Source: Aequorivita marisscotiae (GTDB lineage: Bacteria > Bacteroidota > Bacteroidia > Flavobacteriales > Flavobacteriaceae). Taken from it: 64,000 bases of DNA. This document shows, piece after piece, positions 17,872 through 27,450 of this stretch. The notes beneath the pieces were generated by a model. That model was not told the DNA's origin. It searched no databases and worked only from the letters and a program-made list of their open reading frames with translations. The translations under genes were made by a program, and so were the position numbers. Numbering within the stretch: position 1 is the first letter of the stretch; every line of letters begins with the position of its first letter. The stretch lies in assembly GCF_029814825.1 (NCBI RefSeq), contig NZ_CP122379.1, forward strand, positions 62,001 to 126,000. Reading direction: 5' to 3'.

Positions 17872-17918
17872 CAATATTTATAGTAATATTGTGCTCTAAA
17901 ATTTAAAAACCCATTACA

Positions 17919-18437
17919 ATGAAATTTCTTAAAATCGCTATATTCTTTATTAGCATCTCCACATTCGCCCAAAGTAAAGTAGGCGCGGTAGATGTAGAGT
18001 ATATTCTATCTAAAATGCCAGAATTGGAAAATGTAAAAACCCAATTAGAAACTTATGGCAAACAATTAGATATTGATCTCAATAAAAAAATTGACGAATA
18101 CAAAGTTTTGGCCGAAGGCTATAAAGCCGGTGAAGCTACTTTTACGCCAACCCAGAAAAAAGAAAAACAAACCGAACTGATGACTTTGGAAGCCGATATC
18201 CAAAAATTTCAACAAAATGGCGCCAAACTGTTGGAAATAAAGCGTCAAGAGAGCCTTAAACCGCTTTATAGAAAAATAGGTGTAGCTTTGGAAAAAGTGG
18301 CGAAAGCACAAGGTTATACTCAGGTAATGCAAACAACGCAAGACGTGGTTTTTCTAGATCCAAATTACGATCTTACCATGCCCATTTTGGCCGAATTGGG
18401 CATTAGTGTTACAGCCGATGATGAAGAAGGAAAATAA
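17919..18437 (+). CDS. OmpH/Skp-family periplasmic chaperone
   Basis: A 172-residue protein with a signal peptide (residues 1-17, FISISTFAQ), a short beta segment (KVGAVDVEYILSKMPE) and a long coiled-coil body rich in Lys/Glu/Gln, the tentacle architecture of Skp. It binds unfolded outer-membrane proteins in the periplasm. It is monocistronic: own promoter upstream and a strong terminator directly downstream. Confidence 0.9.
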   Translation: MKFLKIAIFFISISTFAQSKVGAVDVEYILSKMPELENVKTQLETYGKQLDIDLNKKIDEYKVLAEGYKAGEATFTPTQKKEKQTELMTLEADIQKFQQNGAKLLEIKRQESLKPLYRKIGVALEKVAKAQGYTQVMQTTQDVVFLDPNYDLTMPILAELGISVTADDEEGK

Positions 18438-18458
18438 ACATTTTCTGTTTTAAGATAC

Positions 18459-18490
18459 AAACGTGAGGTACTTCAACCTCACGTTTTTTT
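18459..18490 (+). terminator. Terminator after the OmpH gene
   Basis: AACGTGAGG (18460-18468) pairs with CCTCACGTT (18477-18485), followed by a run of T residues to 18490. It lies about 20 bases after the OmpH stop. Confidence 0.88.
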
Positions 18491-18544
18491 ATGCCAGAAC
18501 TTTTAAAAAAAGGTATATTTGGAAAATCCCAATGAACCGAATTG

Positions 18545-19075
18545 ATGAATCTTATTAAGAATTTTGCCGAAAACGAAGGCGGAAGCTATGAAGAAGAAAG
18601 CGTTAAAAATGTGTTTTCGCAAATTGGCCGACTGATTTACCAGCCCAAAAAAGCATTGTTTAAAATTGGCAATTCTCAATTCAGTATAAATCTGGATGAA
18701 GTGGGCGGCGCCATTCCTACGGCAGAACCTTTTAGGATAACACTTCACTTAGATAAAAATTTCCAAAATACCCTGGAAATTTATCCTTCAAGTTTTGTGG
18801 AAAAAATTCTTCAAAAAATGTTATCAGCTAAAAAAAAATTACGCAACAACTATACCTTTATCGGCAACGCCAGTATAATTGAACAATTAATAAAAAACAA
18901 GCTATTGCTCACACGGCTTCAAAAAAACCGTGTTTATATAAGAATTCCAAAAGAAAATACTTCAAAAATAATCTTAACGCCTCCATATGGAATTAAAGAC
19001 GAAATGCAACTGGCAGATTTTATTGAAATTTTAAAATGTATTGAAACAACTCTTAAAACTAAGTATGGTTCTTGA
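18545..19075 (+). CDS. Protein of unknown function
   Basis: A 177-residue soluble protein with no signal peptide and no domain that I recognise; alternating beta strands and a basic central segment (KKKLRNNYTFIGN). ATG 18545 is used, not TTG 18542. It overlaps the next unknown gene by 11 bases, so the pair is probably co-translated and may form a complex. The similar small size and mixed composition of the two products suggest a two-subunit system. Confidence 0.65.
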   Translation: MNLIKNFAENEGGSYEEESVKNVFSQIGRLIYQPKKALFKIGNSQFSINLDEVGGAIPTAEPFRITLHLDKNFQNTLEIYPSSFVEKILQKMLSAKKKLRNNYTFIGNASIIEQLIKNKLLLTRLQKNRVYIRIPKENTSKIILTPPYGIKDEMQLADFIEILKCIETTLKTKYGS

Positions 19076-19481
19076 GATTATTGAAAGAATTAAAAAAAAT
19101 GCATCGGGAGAAAGTGAAGATTGCATCAACATAAACGGAGTTGCATTTCAGCTACACTGCAAATGGCGTAAACGGGTTTTTATTTCTATTTCACCGAAAC
19201 AGCCAACGCTTATTGAAACCACCGTTTCTACCATAAAAAAAGCGCCCTTAATGAGTATTATTGTACGCACTCCACAATACAGAATTCAGGGAGCACGAAC
19301 TAAGACTACCGAAAATTTATTGGCCAATAAATTTACGCCCGCGCTGCTACACTATCCTTTTTCCGAATTACGTTGTATTAATAAAAATATAGCATTTACC
19401 GCCACTCTTAAAAAAAAGCACATTATTCAATTAGAAAAAATGGTATTATATTTTGAAGCTTTGTTGCGCACGGTAAAATAA
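19065..19481 (+). CDS. Protein of unknown function, paired with the upstream gene
   Basis: A 138-residue soluble protein, basic, with predicted beta strands and a C-terminal helix. No recognised motif. ATG 19065 lies inside the end of the previous gene; an upstream TTG (19041) is less likely. A bidirectional terminator follows before guaB. Function unknown. Confidence 0.6.
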   Translation: MVLEIIERIKKNASGESEDCININGVAFQLHCKWRKRVFISISPKQPTLIETTVSTIKKAPLMSIIVRTPQYRIQGARTKTTENLLANKFTPALLHYPFSELRCINKNIAFTATLKKKHIIQLEKMVLYFEALLRTVK

Positions 19482-19496
19482 TTAGTTCCAAAACCA

Positions 19497-19526
19497 AAAA
19501 GCGTCTAGGAAGTACCCGACGCTTTT
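19497..19526. terminator. Bidirectional terminator between convergent genes
   Basis: AAAAGCGTC (19497-19505) pairs with GACGCTTTT (19518-19526). A-rich and T-rich flanks allow function on both strands, ending the unknown pair (+) and guaB (-). Confidence 0.8.
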
Positions 19527-19550
19527 GTTTTATACTTTACTAATATATAA

Positions 19551-21023
19551 TTATCTGCTGTAATTTGGGGACTCGCTGGTAATGGTAACATCGTGCGGAT
19601 GGCTCTCATTAATTCCTGAAGCGGTAATTTTTACAAATTGTCCCGATTGTTTTAAAGTTTCAATATCTTTTGAACCACAGTAGCCCATACCTGCTCTAAG
19701 TCCGCCAATAAACTGTGTCATGCTCTCAAACAATTCACCTTTATAAGGTACGCGACCCACGATTCCTTCCGGCACCAGCTTTTTAATATCGTCTTCCACA
19801 TCCTGAAAATAACGATCTTTAGAACCTTCGCGCATAGCTTCTACAGAACCCATTCCGCGATACGATTTATATTTTCTTCCTTCGTAAATAATAGTTACTC
19901 CGGGCGATTCTTTAGTACCTGCCAATAACGAACCTAACATAACACAATCTGCACCTGCAGCAATTGCTTTTGGAATGTCGCCAGTATAACGAATTCCACC
20001 ATCGGCAATCACGGGCACACCGCTATCTTTTAACGCTGCAGCAACTTCCAGCACCGCTGAAAATTGTGGAAAACCAACTCCGGCAACTACTCGCGTTGTA
20101 CAAATAGAACCTGGTCCGATGCCTACTTTAACCGCATCTGCGCCGGCATCTACTAGATATTTTGCCGCTTCGGCTGTTGCAATGTTTCCAACAATTACAT
20201 CTAAATCCGGGAATTTCTGTTTTACTTTTTTCAACACCTCAACCACGCCCTTTGTATGTCCGTGTGCGGTATCGATAATTACGGCATCAATCTGTGCGTT
20301 TACCAATGCCTCGGCTCTTTCAACAGCATCGGCAGTAACGCCGAGCGCAGCGGCAACGCGAAGTCTTCCGTATTGGTCTTTATTTGCATTGGGTTTTTGG
20401 GTTAGTTTGGTAATATCCCTAAACGTAATTAGCCCCAATAATTTGCCATCGTCGCTAACAACGGGCAGTTTTTCAATTTTATTTTTTTGAAGAATTATCT
20501 CCGCCTCTTTTAAAGAAGTACCCTGAGCCACCGTTACTAGATTCTCGGTAGTCATTACTTCGCTCAGCGGGCGCTTTAAATCTTTTTCAAAACGCAAATC
20601 GCGATTGGTTACAATGCCAATTAAACTTCCGTTTTTGTCGGTAATTGGTATTCCGCCAATGCTGTATTCGCGCATTGTGTTTTGGGCATCGCCTACCGTA
20701 TTTTCTTTGTGAAGCGTAATTGGATCTATAATCATTCCACTTTCAGCACGCTTTACTTTGCGCACTTCGGCAGCTTGCTCCTCAATACTCATATTTTTAT
20801 GAATTACCCCAATACCACCCTCACGTGCAATGGCAATAGCCATGGCGCTTTCGGTAACGGTATCCATAGCTGCGGAAACAATTGGAACGTTTAATGAAAT
20901 ATTACGAGAAAACTTTGTGGCGATAGAAACTTCGCGAGGTAAAACTTCAGAATAGGCAGGCACTAAAAGTACATCGTCGTACGTAAGGCCTTCTCCTAGA
21001 ATTTTGTTGTTGTGTGCGGTCAT
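19551..21023 (-). CDS. guaB: IMP dehydrogenase
   Basis: A 490-residue enzyme that oxidises IMP to XMP with NAD, the committed step of GTP synthesis. The (beta/alpha)8 barrel has the catalytic Cys loop [11 protein letters not shown], the phosphate-binding DGGIRYTGD and a flap region ([10 protein letters not shown]). Two CBS domains are inserted at about 95-205. The length is normal. It is convergent with the unknown pair and has its own promoter (TACATTTG at 21098-21105). Confidence 0.97.
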   Translation of the reverse strand: MTAHNNKILGEGLTYDDVLLVPAYSEVLPREVSIATKFSRNISLNVPIVSAAMDTVTESAMAIAIAREGGIGVIHKNMSIEEQAAEVRKVKRAESGMIIDPITLHKENTVGDAQNTMREYSIGGIPITDKNGSLIGIVTNRDLRFEKDLKRPLSEVMTTENLVTVAQGTSLKEAEIILQKNKIEKLPVVSDDGKLLGLITFRDITKLTQKPNANKDQYGRLRVAAALGVTADAVERAEALVNAQIDAVIIDTAHGHTKGVVEVLKKVKQKFPDLDVIVGNIATAEAAKYLVDAGADAVKVGIGPGSICTTRVVAGVGFPQFSAVLEVAAALKDSGVPVIADGGIRYTGDIPKAIAAGADCVMLGSLLAGTKESPGVTIIYEGRKYKSYRGMGSVEAMREGSKDRYFQDVEDDIKKLVPEGIVGRVPYKGELFESMTQFIGGLRAGMGYCGSKDIETLKQSGQFVKITASGINESHPHDVTITSESPNYSR

Positions 21024-21097
21024 TGCAATTAAATTAATATCCGAGGCTTAACGGTAGAAGTAACAGGATCGGAATGTGATTATGGCTTAATTGCGTG

Positions 21098-21105
21098 CAA
21101 ATGTA
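21098..21105 (-). promoter_or_regulatory. Probable -7 element of guaB
   Basis: The minus strand reads TACATTTG about 75 bases upstream of the guaB ATG. A short imperfect direct repeat of AATTATGA (21119-21149) lies just behind it, between guaB and the TonB receptor stop. Confidence 0.4.
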
Positions 21106-21155
21106 CGGTAATTAATTCAGAATTATGAACTATGAATTATGAATTATGGATTGTT

Positions 21156-23588
21156 TTACAATCGCACCTGCACCGTAGCATACCAAGTACGCGGTTGGCT
21201 GGGAAGAATTCCAGGGCCTGGATAGCCAGTAGCCCTTCGTGTAAAATAGCTATTATCCAACACATTGTTGATTCCACTTTCCAACTTAAACCGGCCAAAG
21301 GTGTAAGAAAGTGAAAGGTCTAGAATATCATAAGCCGGGATTTCGCCAACAATACCGCTCTGGCTTTCAAAATCACGCCCGCTGTTGGTGGCATCGGTAA
21401 ATTGCTTGCTCAAATATGTATATTGCAAACTTCCCAAAAAGTTTTTATAGCCGAAACCAAGACCCGTTTTTAGATTGATTGCAGGAATAAATTCCACTTT
21501 TTTGCCTTCCACATTATTTTCTTCGGATGAAGTGTACTCGCTATCGGTTAATGCCAGATTCACGAAATAATTCATCCTGAAATTTCGGTTTGTTGAAAAG
21601 GTTTCCATAATATTCCAATCTATAAAACTTTCCAGACCATAGGTAACCGCATCGCCAATATTACCACGGAAGCGCTCCTCTTGAATATCGCTCACTTCGC
21701 GAACAATAACCCCTAACCTATCCTGATAACTTAGAAAAAATCCACCGATATCATACGAAAGGTATTTGCCAACCCTGCCGCGTGCGCCTAAATCAAAAGT
21801 GTAACCTTGTTCATCGGTAATATTTGGATCCACTACCAAAGAAGGATTTGTAATCCGAATGTCATTAAAAGTTACCGATCGGTAATTCTGGCTAAGGTTT
21901 CCGTACACCTCTAAGGATTTCACGGGTTTGTAGCTCAACCCCACTCCCAAAAGCACAAAAGCACGATCAAACATGCGGTTATCTGCAATATCCTCGTTTA
22001 AAATTGGATTGCCAGCAATGTCGAAATTTATTTTTTTGTACTCCCCTTTACTCTGTGTTTTTATATATTCAAATCGGAAACCGGGCGTAACCGAAAACTT
22101 TGGAGTAAGGTTGAAGATATTTTCTCCAAAAGCAGCAAAATTCAGGTTCGGGAATTCAAAATCGCTTTGGCGGGGATAATTCGGAAATGCTTCCGAAGCA
22201 AAATCAAAATTTGCGTCACTACCATTGGTTCCCGGGCCTTGGCGTTCGCTATTGTTGGATTGGTAATATTTTCCGCCGAACAGCACCACATGCTCCTTTC
22301 CAAATAAATTATAGTGCGTTAAAAGTCTAGCCTCGGCACCCCAATTATTGAAATTTCCAGAAATCAATTCTCGCGGCGCATCCAAATTATCCTGCTGCGA
22401 AACCCTGTTTTCACGGAAACCCACAGATTTTCTAAACGCATCCAGCGCAAAAAGATTAATGCTTACATCTGTTTTTTCAGAAAAACTGTGGTCCAAGCGC
22501 AACGAATACAACTTCCAATCTACCTTAAACCAATTCCGTGTCCGGTTGCTAAATGTTGGATCCTCCTCAAACTGACTATCCGTAAGTCCTCCCGGCTGCT
22601 GTGCCAAATAGTTTAAATAGCTCATTTCAAAAGCGAGCTTTGTGTTTTCAGAAAAATTATATTCCAAATGGGCGTAGGCGTTGTGCGAATCAAACTCAGA
22701 ATTTGGCCTAAAATCGTCGCCTGTTTTAAAGTTGTAATATGCGTAATAGCCAAACTTCCCCACTGTGCCGCCCAGGCTGTTAAAACTGTTGAAAAGGTTA
22801 TACGAACCTAAGGATTGTCGGGAAACCCATTCTATTTTTTTCTTCGAATTGGGTTGGTGCAATTTAAAATTTATCAATCCGCCAAACTGCGTTCCGTACT
22901 GAAGGGATGCCGCGCCCCGCACTACTTCAATCTCACTAATAGCATCTGCCGGTGGCGTATAATAACTTTCGGGATAGCCCAAAACATCTGCCGAAATATC
23001 GTACCCGTTTTGGCGTGTATTAAAGTTTGCGGTTCGGTTTGGGTTTAAACCGCGTCCGCCAATGTTCAACTGTAAACCGCCGTCGTTGTTTTCATAAATA
23101 TTAAGCCCCACAACCTGCGCATAAATCTGGCGCGCGTTGTTTGTTGCCGTATTAAGGGTAAGGTTTTCTACCATAACCACTTCGCTCTTTTTCCCTGCGT
23201 AAATGGCAGTGCCTTCTACCTGTTTTAGATTTCGCAAAGCAAAAATTTCCTCTTTACGTTTTGTGATCAGTACTTCGGAAAGCTGCTCGCCCAGCAATTC
23301 CAATTCAAAGGTAATTGCAGTATTTTCCGAAATGGTTAGTTGGTTTTTTAGAACTTCATATTCCAAATTGAAAACCGCAAATTCATAAGTTCCCGTGGGA
23401 ATATCAAGAAATTCAAAATTTCCTTCGGCATCACTTACTTTAGACCTTCCGAGGTCGAGAATATACACTTCGGCATAGGCTATAGGCGTTTTGGTTTCCT
23501 TTGAAATCACTTTTCCGGAAACAGAAAATTGTGCAAATGCCGAAATATTTGCAAATACGAATAATAAAAATAAGGCGTTTTTCAACAT
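21156..23588 (-). CDS. TonB-dependent outer-membrane receptor (probable iron uptake)
   Basis: An 810-residue receptor with a signal peptide (ending ISAFAQ), a carboxypeptidase-regulatory-like domain (about 22-105; PTGTYEFAVF), a plug domain (about 120-230; IGGRGLNPNRT, VVRGAASLQYGTQFGG) and a 22-strand barrel. It imports a metal or siderophore with energy from TonB. It is the last gene of a four-gene operon with an imelysin-like lipoprotein and an HTTM protein, which points to iron, as in other imelysin loci. The gap to the HTTM gene is 9 bases. Confidence 0.93.
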   Translation of the reverse strand: MLKNALFLLFVFANISAFAQFSVSGKVISKETKTPIAYAEVYILDLGRSKVSDAEGNFEFLDIPTGTYEFAVFNLEYEVLKNQLTISENTAITFELELLGEQLSEVLITKRKEEIFALRNLKQVEGTAIYAGKKSEVVMVENLTLNTATNNARQIYAQVVGLNIYENNDGGLQLNIGGRGLNPNRTANFNTRQNGYDISADVLGYPESYYTPPADAISEIEVVRGAASLQYGTQFGGLINFKLHQPNSKKKIEWVSRQSLGSYNLFNSFNSLGGTVGKFGYYAYYNFKTGDDFRPNSEFDSHNAYAHLEYNFSENTKLAFEMSYLNYLAQQPGGLTDSQFEEDPTFSNRTRNWFKVDWKLYSLRLDHSFSEKTDVSINLFALDAFRKSVGFRENRVSQQDNLDAPRELISGNFNNWGAEARLLTHYNLFGKEHVVLFGGKYYQSNNSERQGPGTNGSDANFDFASEAFPNYPRQSDFEFPNLNFAAFGENIFNLTPKFSVTPGFRFEYIKTQSKGEYKKINFDIAGNPILNEDIADNRMFDRAFVLLGVGLSYKPVKSLEVYGNLSQNYRSVTFNDIRITNPSLVVDPNITDEQGYTFDLGARGRVGKYLSYDIGGFFLSYQDRLGVIVREVSDIQEERFRGNIGDAVTYGLESFIDWNIMETFSTNRNFRMNYFVNLALTDSEYTSSEENNVEGKKVEFIPAINLKTGLGFGYKNFLGSLQYTYLSKQFTDATNSGRDFESQSGIVGEIPAYDILDLSLSYTFGRFKLESGINNVLDNSYFTRRATGYPGPGILPSQPRTWYATVQVRL

Positions 23589-23597
23589 TGTATTATA

Positions 23598-24962
23598 TTA
23601 AAATCCTTTAATGGTATCGTTAAATGGCAAAATCCAATCTTTTCTTCGGAAGGATTCGCGTTGTTTCATCAAATCTGTATTTGGGTTTACGTAGGGCTGG
23701 CTCAACCTGCCGTTAAGTGCTACGTAACTTTCTGCATACACCGCTACATTTTGGTGACCTTGGGCTTTAAAATGATTTCCCAAAAAATGTGCGTATTGCA
23801 ATATAAAATCCGGTTGGGTGCTCATTTGCTTCTCCTGAAATGGCGACAGAAAATCTGTATTATCTACTAAAAATTGCTCTCCCGTTTCAGTATTTTTTAT
23901 TTTGAATTGTGCATATCCAGCTTTCTCCATTAACATAACCCGCCACGAAAAACGATAGCCTTCTTCCGTCCAAAAAAGTTCGTTGGGATACGCCAAATAG
24001 CGCCACGGAAACAATAGCTGAATCACGAAAAACACAGCTAAAATTGGCAGGGCAATATTTCTTTTAAAACGGTATTTCTTTGTTTGGGACAATGCTACCA
24101 TTTTAGAATAATCAATTCGCAATAATTTTGAAATAAAACGAATTATTTTTTGATGAAAACCCGCGTCAAAAAAGATAAGCGTACTAACAATCATTATATA
24201 GGGGAACATTCCGATAGGAAATAAAACCCGCGTCATTACGTGAAAAATTACGACCAAGGCAAAAGCAAACCAACGCGTAGGCCGATAAAGCAATAAAAAG
24301 GGAATAGCTAAATCATACAAGGCACCACTCCAACTGAAAGCGTAATGCACCCATTGCTGCTGCATCAAGTCTCCCAAAAAAGGAAGGTCGTATTTGGAGG
24401 GAAGCCAAATTTTCAGCGGCATAGCGTTAAAGAGCCAATCGCTATTCAGTTTTGCCAAACCTGCATAAAAATACACGGTACCCAACATAAGCTTAATACT
24501 GTCCACCGTCCATTTTGGAACAAGCTGAAAGGCTTTTTCGGGATTTCTGTAGGCATCTACCGAAAAGTATGCATTTGCGGGAAGAAAAATCATTAAAAAC
24601 GCAACGCAGCTAATAAAATAATAATGGTTGAGATAAGTGGTTTTATCCATCAACTCAATATAGGTGAAGCTTAAAAAGAAAACGATTATTGCAATTCGGT
24701 ATTTATATCCCAAAGCCACAAACAGCGCTGCAACTCCACAGATTAAAAATAAAAGATATGTGTAATCGCCAATTGGCTTTATCCATTCAAAACCATAATA
24801 ACTGAAGAAAAATTTGGGTTGGATATAAAGTTTTTCAATCCAACCATTCATCCAAAAACGAACAATGGACAAAGCCATCATAAATCCGAAAAGAACACGA
24901 AAGACCGCGAGAGGTGCGGCCTGTGTGTGTTTTCTAAAATATGTTTGAAAGGCTGTAAACAT
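23598..24962 (-). CDS. HTTM / vitamin K-dependent gamma-carboxylase-like membrane protein
   Basis: A 454-residue protein with about seven to eight membrane segments in the first 290 residues and a soluble C-terminal domain. The segment MDKTTYLNHYYF, with downstream ANAYFSVDAY, matches the VKGC core (DKTxxxNHxY...ANxYxSVD). K107 aligns with the Lys proposed as the catalytic base in the human enzyme. VKGC enzymes convert protein Glu to gamma-carboxyglutamate using reduced vitamin K; this bacterium would offer menaquinol. Activity of bacterial homologues is largely unproven. Its ATG overlaps the imelysin stop by one base, so the two are tightly coupled. Confidence 0.85.
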   Translation of the reverse strand: MFTAFQTYFRKHTQAAPLAVFRVLFGFMMALSIVRFWMNGWIEKLYIQPKFFFSYYGFEWIKPIGDYTYLLFLICGVAALFVALGYKYRIAIIVFFLSFTYIELMDKTTYLNHYYFISCVAFLMIFLPANAYFSVDAYRNPEKAFQLVPKWTVDSIKLMLGTVYFYAGLAKLNSDWLFNAMPLKIWLPSKYDLPFLGDLMQQQWVHYAFSWSGALYDLAIPFLLLYRPTRWFAFALVVIFHVMTRVLFPIGMFPYIMIVSTLIFFDAGFHQKIIRFISKLLRIDYSKMVALSQTKKYRFKRNIALPILAVFFVIQLLFPWRYLAYPNELFWTEEGYRFSWRVMLMEKAGYAQFKIKNTETGEQFLVDNTDFLSPFQEKQMSTQPDFILQYAHFLGNHFKAQGHQNVAVYAESYVALNGRLSQPYVNPNTDLMKQRESFRRKDWILPFNDTIKGF

Positions 24963-26086
24963 TAGTCGCCGTCGGCATCAACGTAATCTATATTTACGTC
25001 CAAAGCCTGTATCATATCAACTTTTAGCAATACTACCAAACGCTGCAATTCGTCGTAAGTCTCGAGCATTTTTGAGTTATCGGTCTCAATCTGCTGCACA
25101 AAGTTGGCATTAAGCTCGTTCGCTTTATTTTTTGCAACTGTGAATTGATTGTTTATTAAAGCACTTAGATTTTCACCATTTTTAATAGTATTCAAATAAT
25201 CTAAATATGTTTTAAAACTCTGTCCAGGGGTGGCTCCGTTAAAACTTTTCCCGTTGAAGAAATTTACACTGGCATCAATAGCTTCCAGCAAAAGTTCTTT
25301 TGAAATATCCTTTTTGTAAAAAGCTTCTACGTTTTGTGGCAAAGTGCCGTTTGAAAATATTCCTGCGGGAATACCCACTTTACCTGCCCGAAGCGCTTTT
25401 TCAAAATAAAAAATATAGTCATTCGTGAGCTTATCTACCGCCCCGGAAGCCGATGAACTTGTATTTGTCACAAAGGTATCGCGATAGCCACCTGTCCAGC
25501 TAGCAAGCACCTCGCTGCTTAAACTTTTTATGGTTTGCGAAAGGGTTGAAAGGTAGTTTTTGTACCCTTCAGCATTGGAATTTGTAGTGTAAAAAGTTAC
25601 AATTTCGGCATCATTTTCGGCTAGACCGTTCAGCATATAATCCAAAGCCGGAAAACCTTGTTTGTCTATAGTAGAAGGCAAGTTGAAATCATAAGTACCG
25701 CTGGCGATGAAATCTTCAATCTGTGCCACTTTTGTAGGGTACACGTTTAAACGATTTCTAAAACGGATATCCTCTGCTTTACCAATTTCAAACATAGAAA
25801 CATGTTGAAACGACACATAAGCATCTTTCCAGGCCGCACGCAACGATTGCAGATTTTCTACTGTGGGTGCTGCGTTAAAGGCAGCGGTGGCAGCTTCCAT
25901 TTCAGCTACTTTTGAGTTAAAGCTTGTATATGCCGGAATGATGATATTATCGGCCCAATTGGCGAGCATAGCGCCCCGATCAAAATTATCGTTAGTTTCT
26001 GCAGGGCCGTCATTATCGCTGGAACAAGCTGAAATTGCCACAGCTATAATTGCCAAAAGGATTCCTAGTTTTAAAAATTTCATCAT
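24962..26086 (-). CDS. Imelysin-like (EfeO/IrpA/M75-type) lipoprotein
   Basis: A 374-residue lipoprotein (lipobox ISAC at about 18-21) with the helical double four-helix-bundle composition of imelysin-like proteins. These sit in the outer membrane or periplasm and are linked to iron uptake. The usual GxHxxE motif appears as GFPALD (144-149), so the His and Glu are replaced. A Ser/Thr-rich loop (TNTSSSASG) is present. It lies between a DUF4856 lipoprotein and the HTTM protein. The start can be either of two adjacent ATGs (26086 or 26083). Confidence 0.85.
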   Translation of the reverse strand: MMKFLKLGILLAIIAVAISACSSDNDGPAETNDNFDRGAMLANWADNIIIPAYTSFNSKVAEMEAATAAFNAAPTVENLQSLRAAWKDAYVSFQHVSMFEIGKAEDIRFRNRLNVYPTKVAQIEDFIASGTYDFNLPSTIDKQGFPALDYMLNGLAENDAEIVTFYTTNSNAEGYKNYLSTLSQTIKSLSSEVLASWTGGYRDTFVTNTSSSASGAVDKLTNDYIFYFEKALRAGKVGIPAGIFSNGTLPQNVEAFYKKDISKELLLEAIDASVNFFNGKSFNGATPGQSFKTYLDYLNTIKNGENLSALINNQFTVAKNKANELNANFVQQIETDNSKMLETYDELQRLVVLLKVDMIQALDVNIDYVDADGD

Positions 26087-26106
26087 AAAATATTTTAATT
26101 AAAAAC

Positions 26107-26135
26107 ACAATCGGCCAGAATAACTGACCGATTGT
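26107..26135 (-). terminator. Intercistronic hairpin between the DUF4856 and imelysin genes
   Basis: ACAATCGG-C-CAG pairs with CTG-A-CCGATTGT around an AATAA loop. On the minus strand it is followed by GTTTTTAATT, i.e. a terminator-like T-run. It lies 16 bases after the DUF4856 stop and 21 bases before the imelysin ATG. It probably ends part of the transcripts, or protects the 3' end of the first cistron, giving more of the first protein. Confidence 0.65.
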
Positions 26136-26151
26136 TTATAAAATTACTAAA

Positions 26152-27372
26152 TTACATACTACCGGCCTCCGCAACGGTGAAGTCGAACTTCTCCGCCATA
26201 GCTTCCGATACCGCATCCAAGGTTTCTGGAGTTATGTCCCAGAAGCCGTTATTGGATGATTCAGTTAACAAATCTAATAAGGTGTCAACCTCGGTTCTCG
26301 TAAAAAGTGGGGTACTATTATCAGAACTTCTGGTGAAACGGAGACTGTAAACAAAACCGTACGCTTCTGAAAGTGCGTGAAAAGCACCTTCGCGATTGCC
26401 ATCTACTATTTTGTTTTTGCCAGCTTGTAAATAATAAATACCACGCACGGCGATTACTTCGGAAACTTTCTCTCGAATAATTGCTACCTGCTCGTCACGC
26501 ACCTCGTAATTTTTAGCTACAATTGCCGCACGACCTAATTTAAAGGCATCAAATATTTCTGCCGCGATGGTATTAAAATCTGGATCATCATTTACTCGAC
26601 CAACATATTCATTTAAGAACTTATCGTCTTCACCGATGGTTAAATTTGGATTTTCAGGATTTGCAGATGCTCCATACAGATATCCATAAGCCTCATCCCA
26701 CTTGTGCTCCATGGTAGTGTAGGTTTTGCCTTCTTCGGTAATATTATTGTCGTTTTTTTCGCGATTATCTCCTTCATCGAGAACAGCGGTACTTAGATAG
26801 TTGTTCAACATTTGGTCTGTCATCAAGGCACCTAAAAGGCTTTTTGCAAATGCTTGATTATACTCTAAGCCTTTGCCATTTACGTAACGTGTTTTAGTGC
26901 CATCGGCAATCTGACCGGCAACGCCTGGCGAAGCTACCGTCATTCTGTTTGGAAATACCTCGTTGAATTGTGCAGAAATGTACGAGTCAAAAGTAGCTTT
27001 AATAGCAGCACTTTCAGAAGTATTTGTAAAGAAATAATCGTAGGAAGCTGCAGTTTTGCTTCTAAGATTTTTATCGGATGCGTTAAGATCTGCGTCGCTA
27101 AAATCGTTGTTTCCCGCCTGGTGATTGAACATTGCAAGCACTGAGGCTTCCGTACTATTATCAAAATCGGTAAATGCACTCGATGTTTCTCCTGCCATTA
27201 ATATTCTGGTTGTCTGTCCGTTAAAACTAACTGTGGACTCGGCACCTCGCATAAAAGTGTAGGTAGCGGGAGCCTCAACTGTATTTTGTACGATAGGCTG
27301 ATCGTCATCGGATGAGCAAGATGCGAAAAGAAGTACTGATAAAACTGATATTGAAAGAATTAAATTCTTCAT
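26152..27372 (-). CDS. DUF4856 lipoprotein
   Basis: A 406-residue lipoprotein (lipobox LFASC at about 15-19, followed by SSDDDQ). It matches the DUF4856 pattern as I recall it (GQTTRILMAGE, GVAGQIADGTKTRYV, GLEYNQAF, MEHKWDEAYGYLYGA). The function is unknown; the family regularly accompanies imelysin, HTTM and TonB-receptor genes. HKWDEAYGY is a conspicuous conserved His/Glu-containing segment. It is the first gene of the operon and has a good promoter with inverted repeats upstream. Confidence 0.85.
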   Translation of the reverse strand: MKNLILSISVLSVLLFASCSSDDDQPIVQNTVEAPATYTFMRGAESTVSFNGQTTRILMAGETSSAFTDFDNSTEASVLAMFNHQAGNNDFSDADLNASDKNLRSKTAASYDYFFTNTSESAAIKATFDSYISAQFNEVFPNRMTVASPGVAGQIADGTKTRYVNGKGLEYNQAFAKSLLGALMTDQMLNNYLSTAVLDEGDNREKNDNNITEEGKTYTTMEHKWDEAYGYLYGASANPENPNLTIGEDDKFLNEYVGRVNDDPDFNTIAAEIFDAFKLGRAAIVAKNYEVRDEQVAIIREKVSEVIAVRGIYYLQAGKNKIVDGNREGAFHALSEAYGFVYSLRFTRSSDNSTPLFTRTEVDTLLDLLTESSNNGFWDITPETLDAVSEAMAEKFDFTVAEAGSM

Positions 27373-27419
27373 TTAAGTTATTATTTAGACTGAATTAAAA
27401 TAGATTGGTTTTTCAGCCG

Positions 27420-27450
27420 CAAAAATAATAGTGAAAAATAAACCTCACAA
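27420..27450 (-). promoter_or_regulatory. Promoter of the DUF4856-imelysin-HTTM-receptor operon
   Basis: On the minus strand TTG (27450-27448), a 20-bp spacer and TATTTTTG (27427-27420) match the Bacteroidota promoter pattern. The -7 box is about 48 bases upstream of the ATG. Confidence 0.6.
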
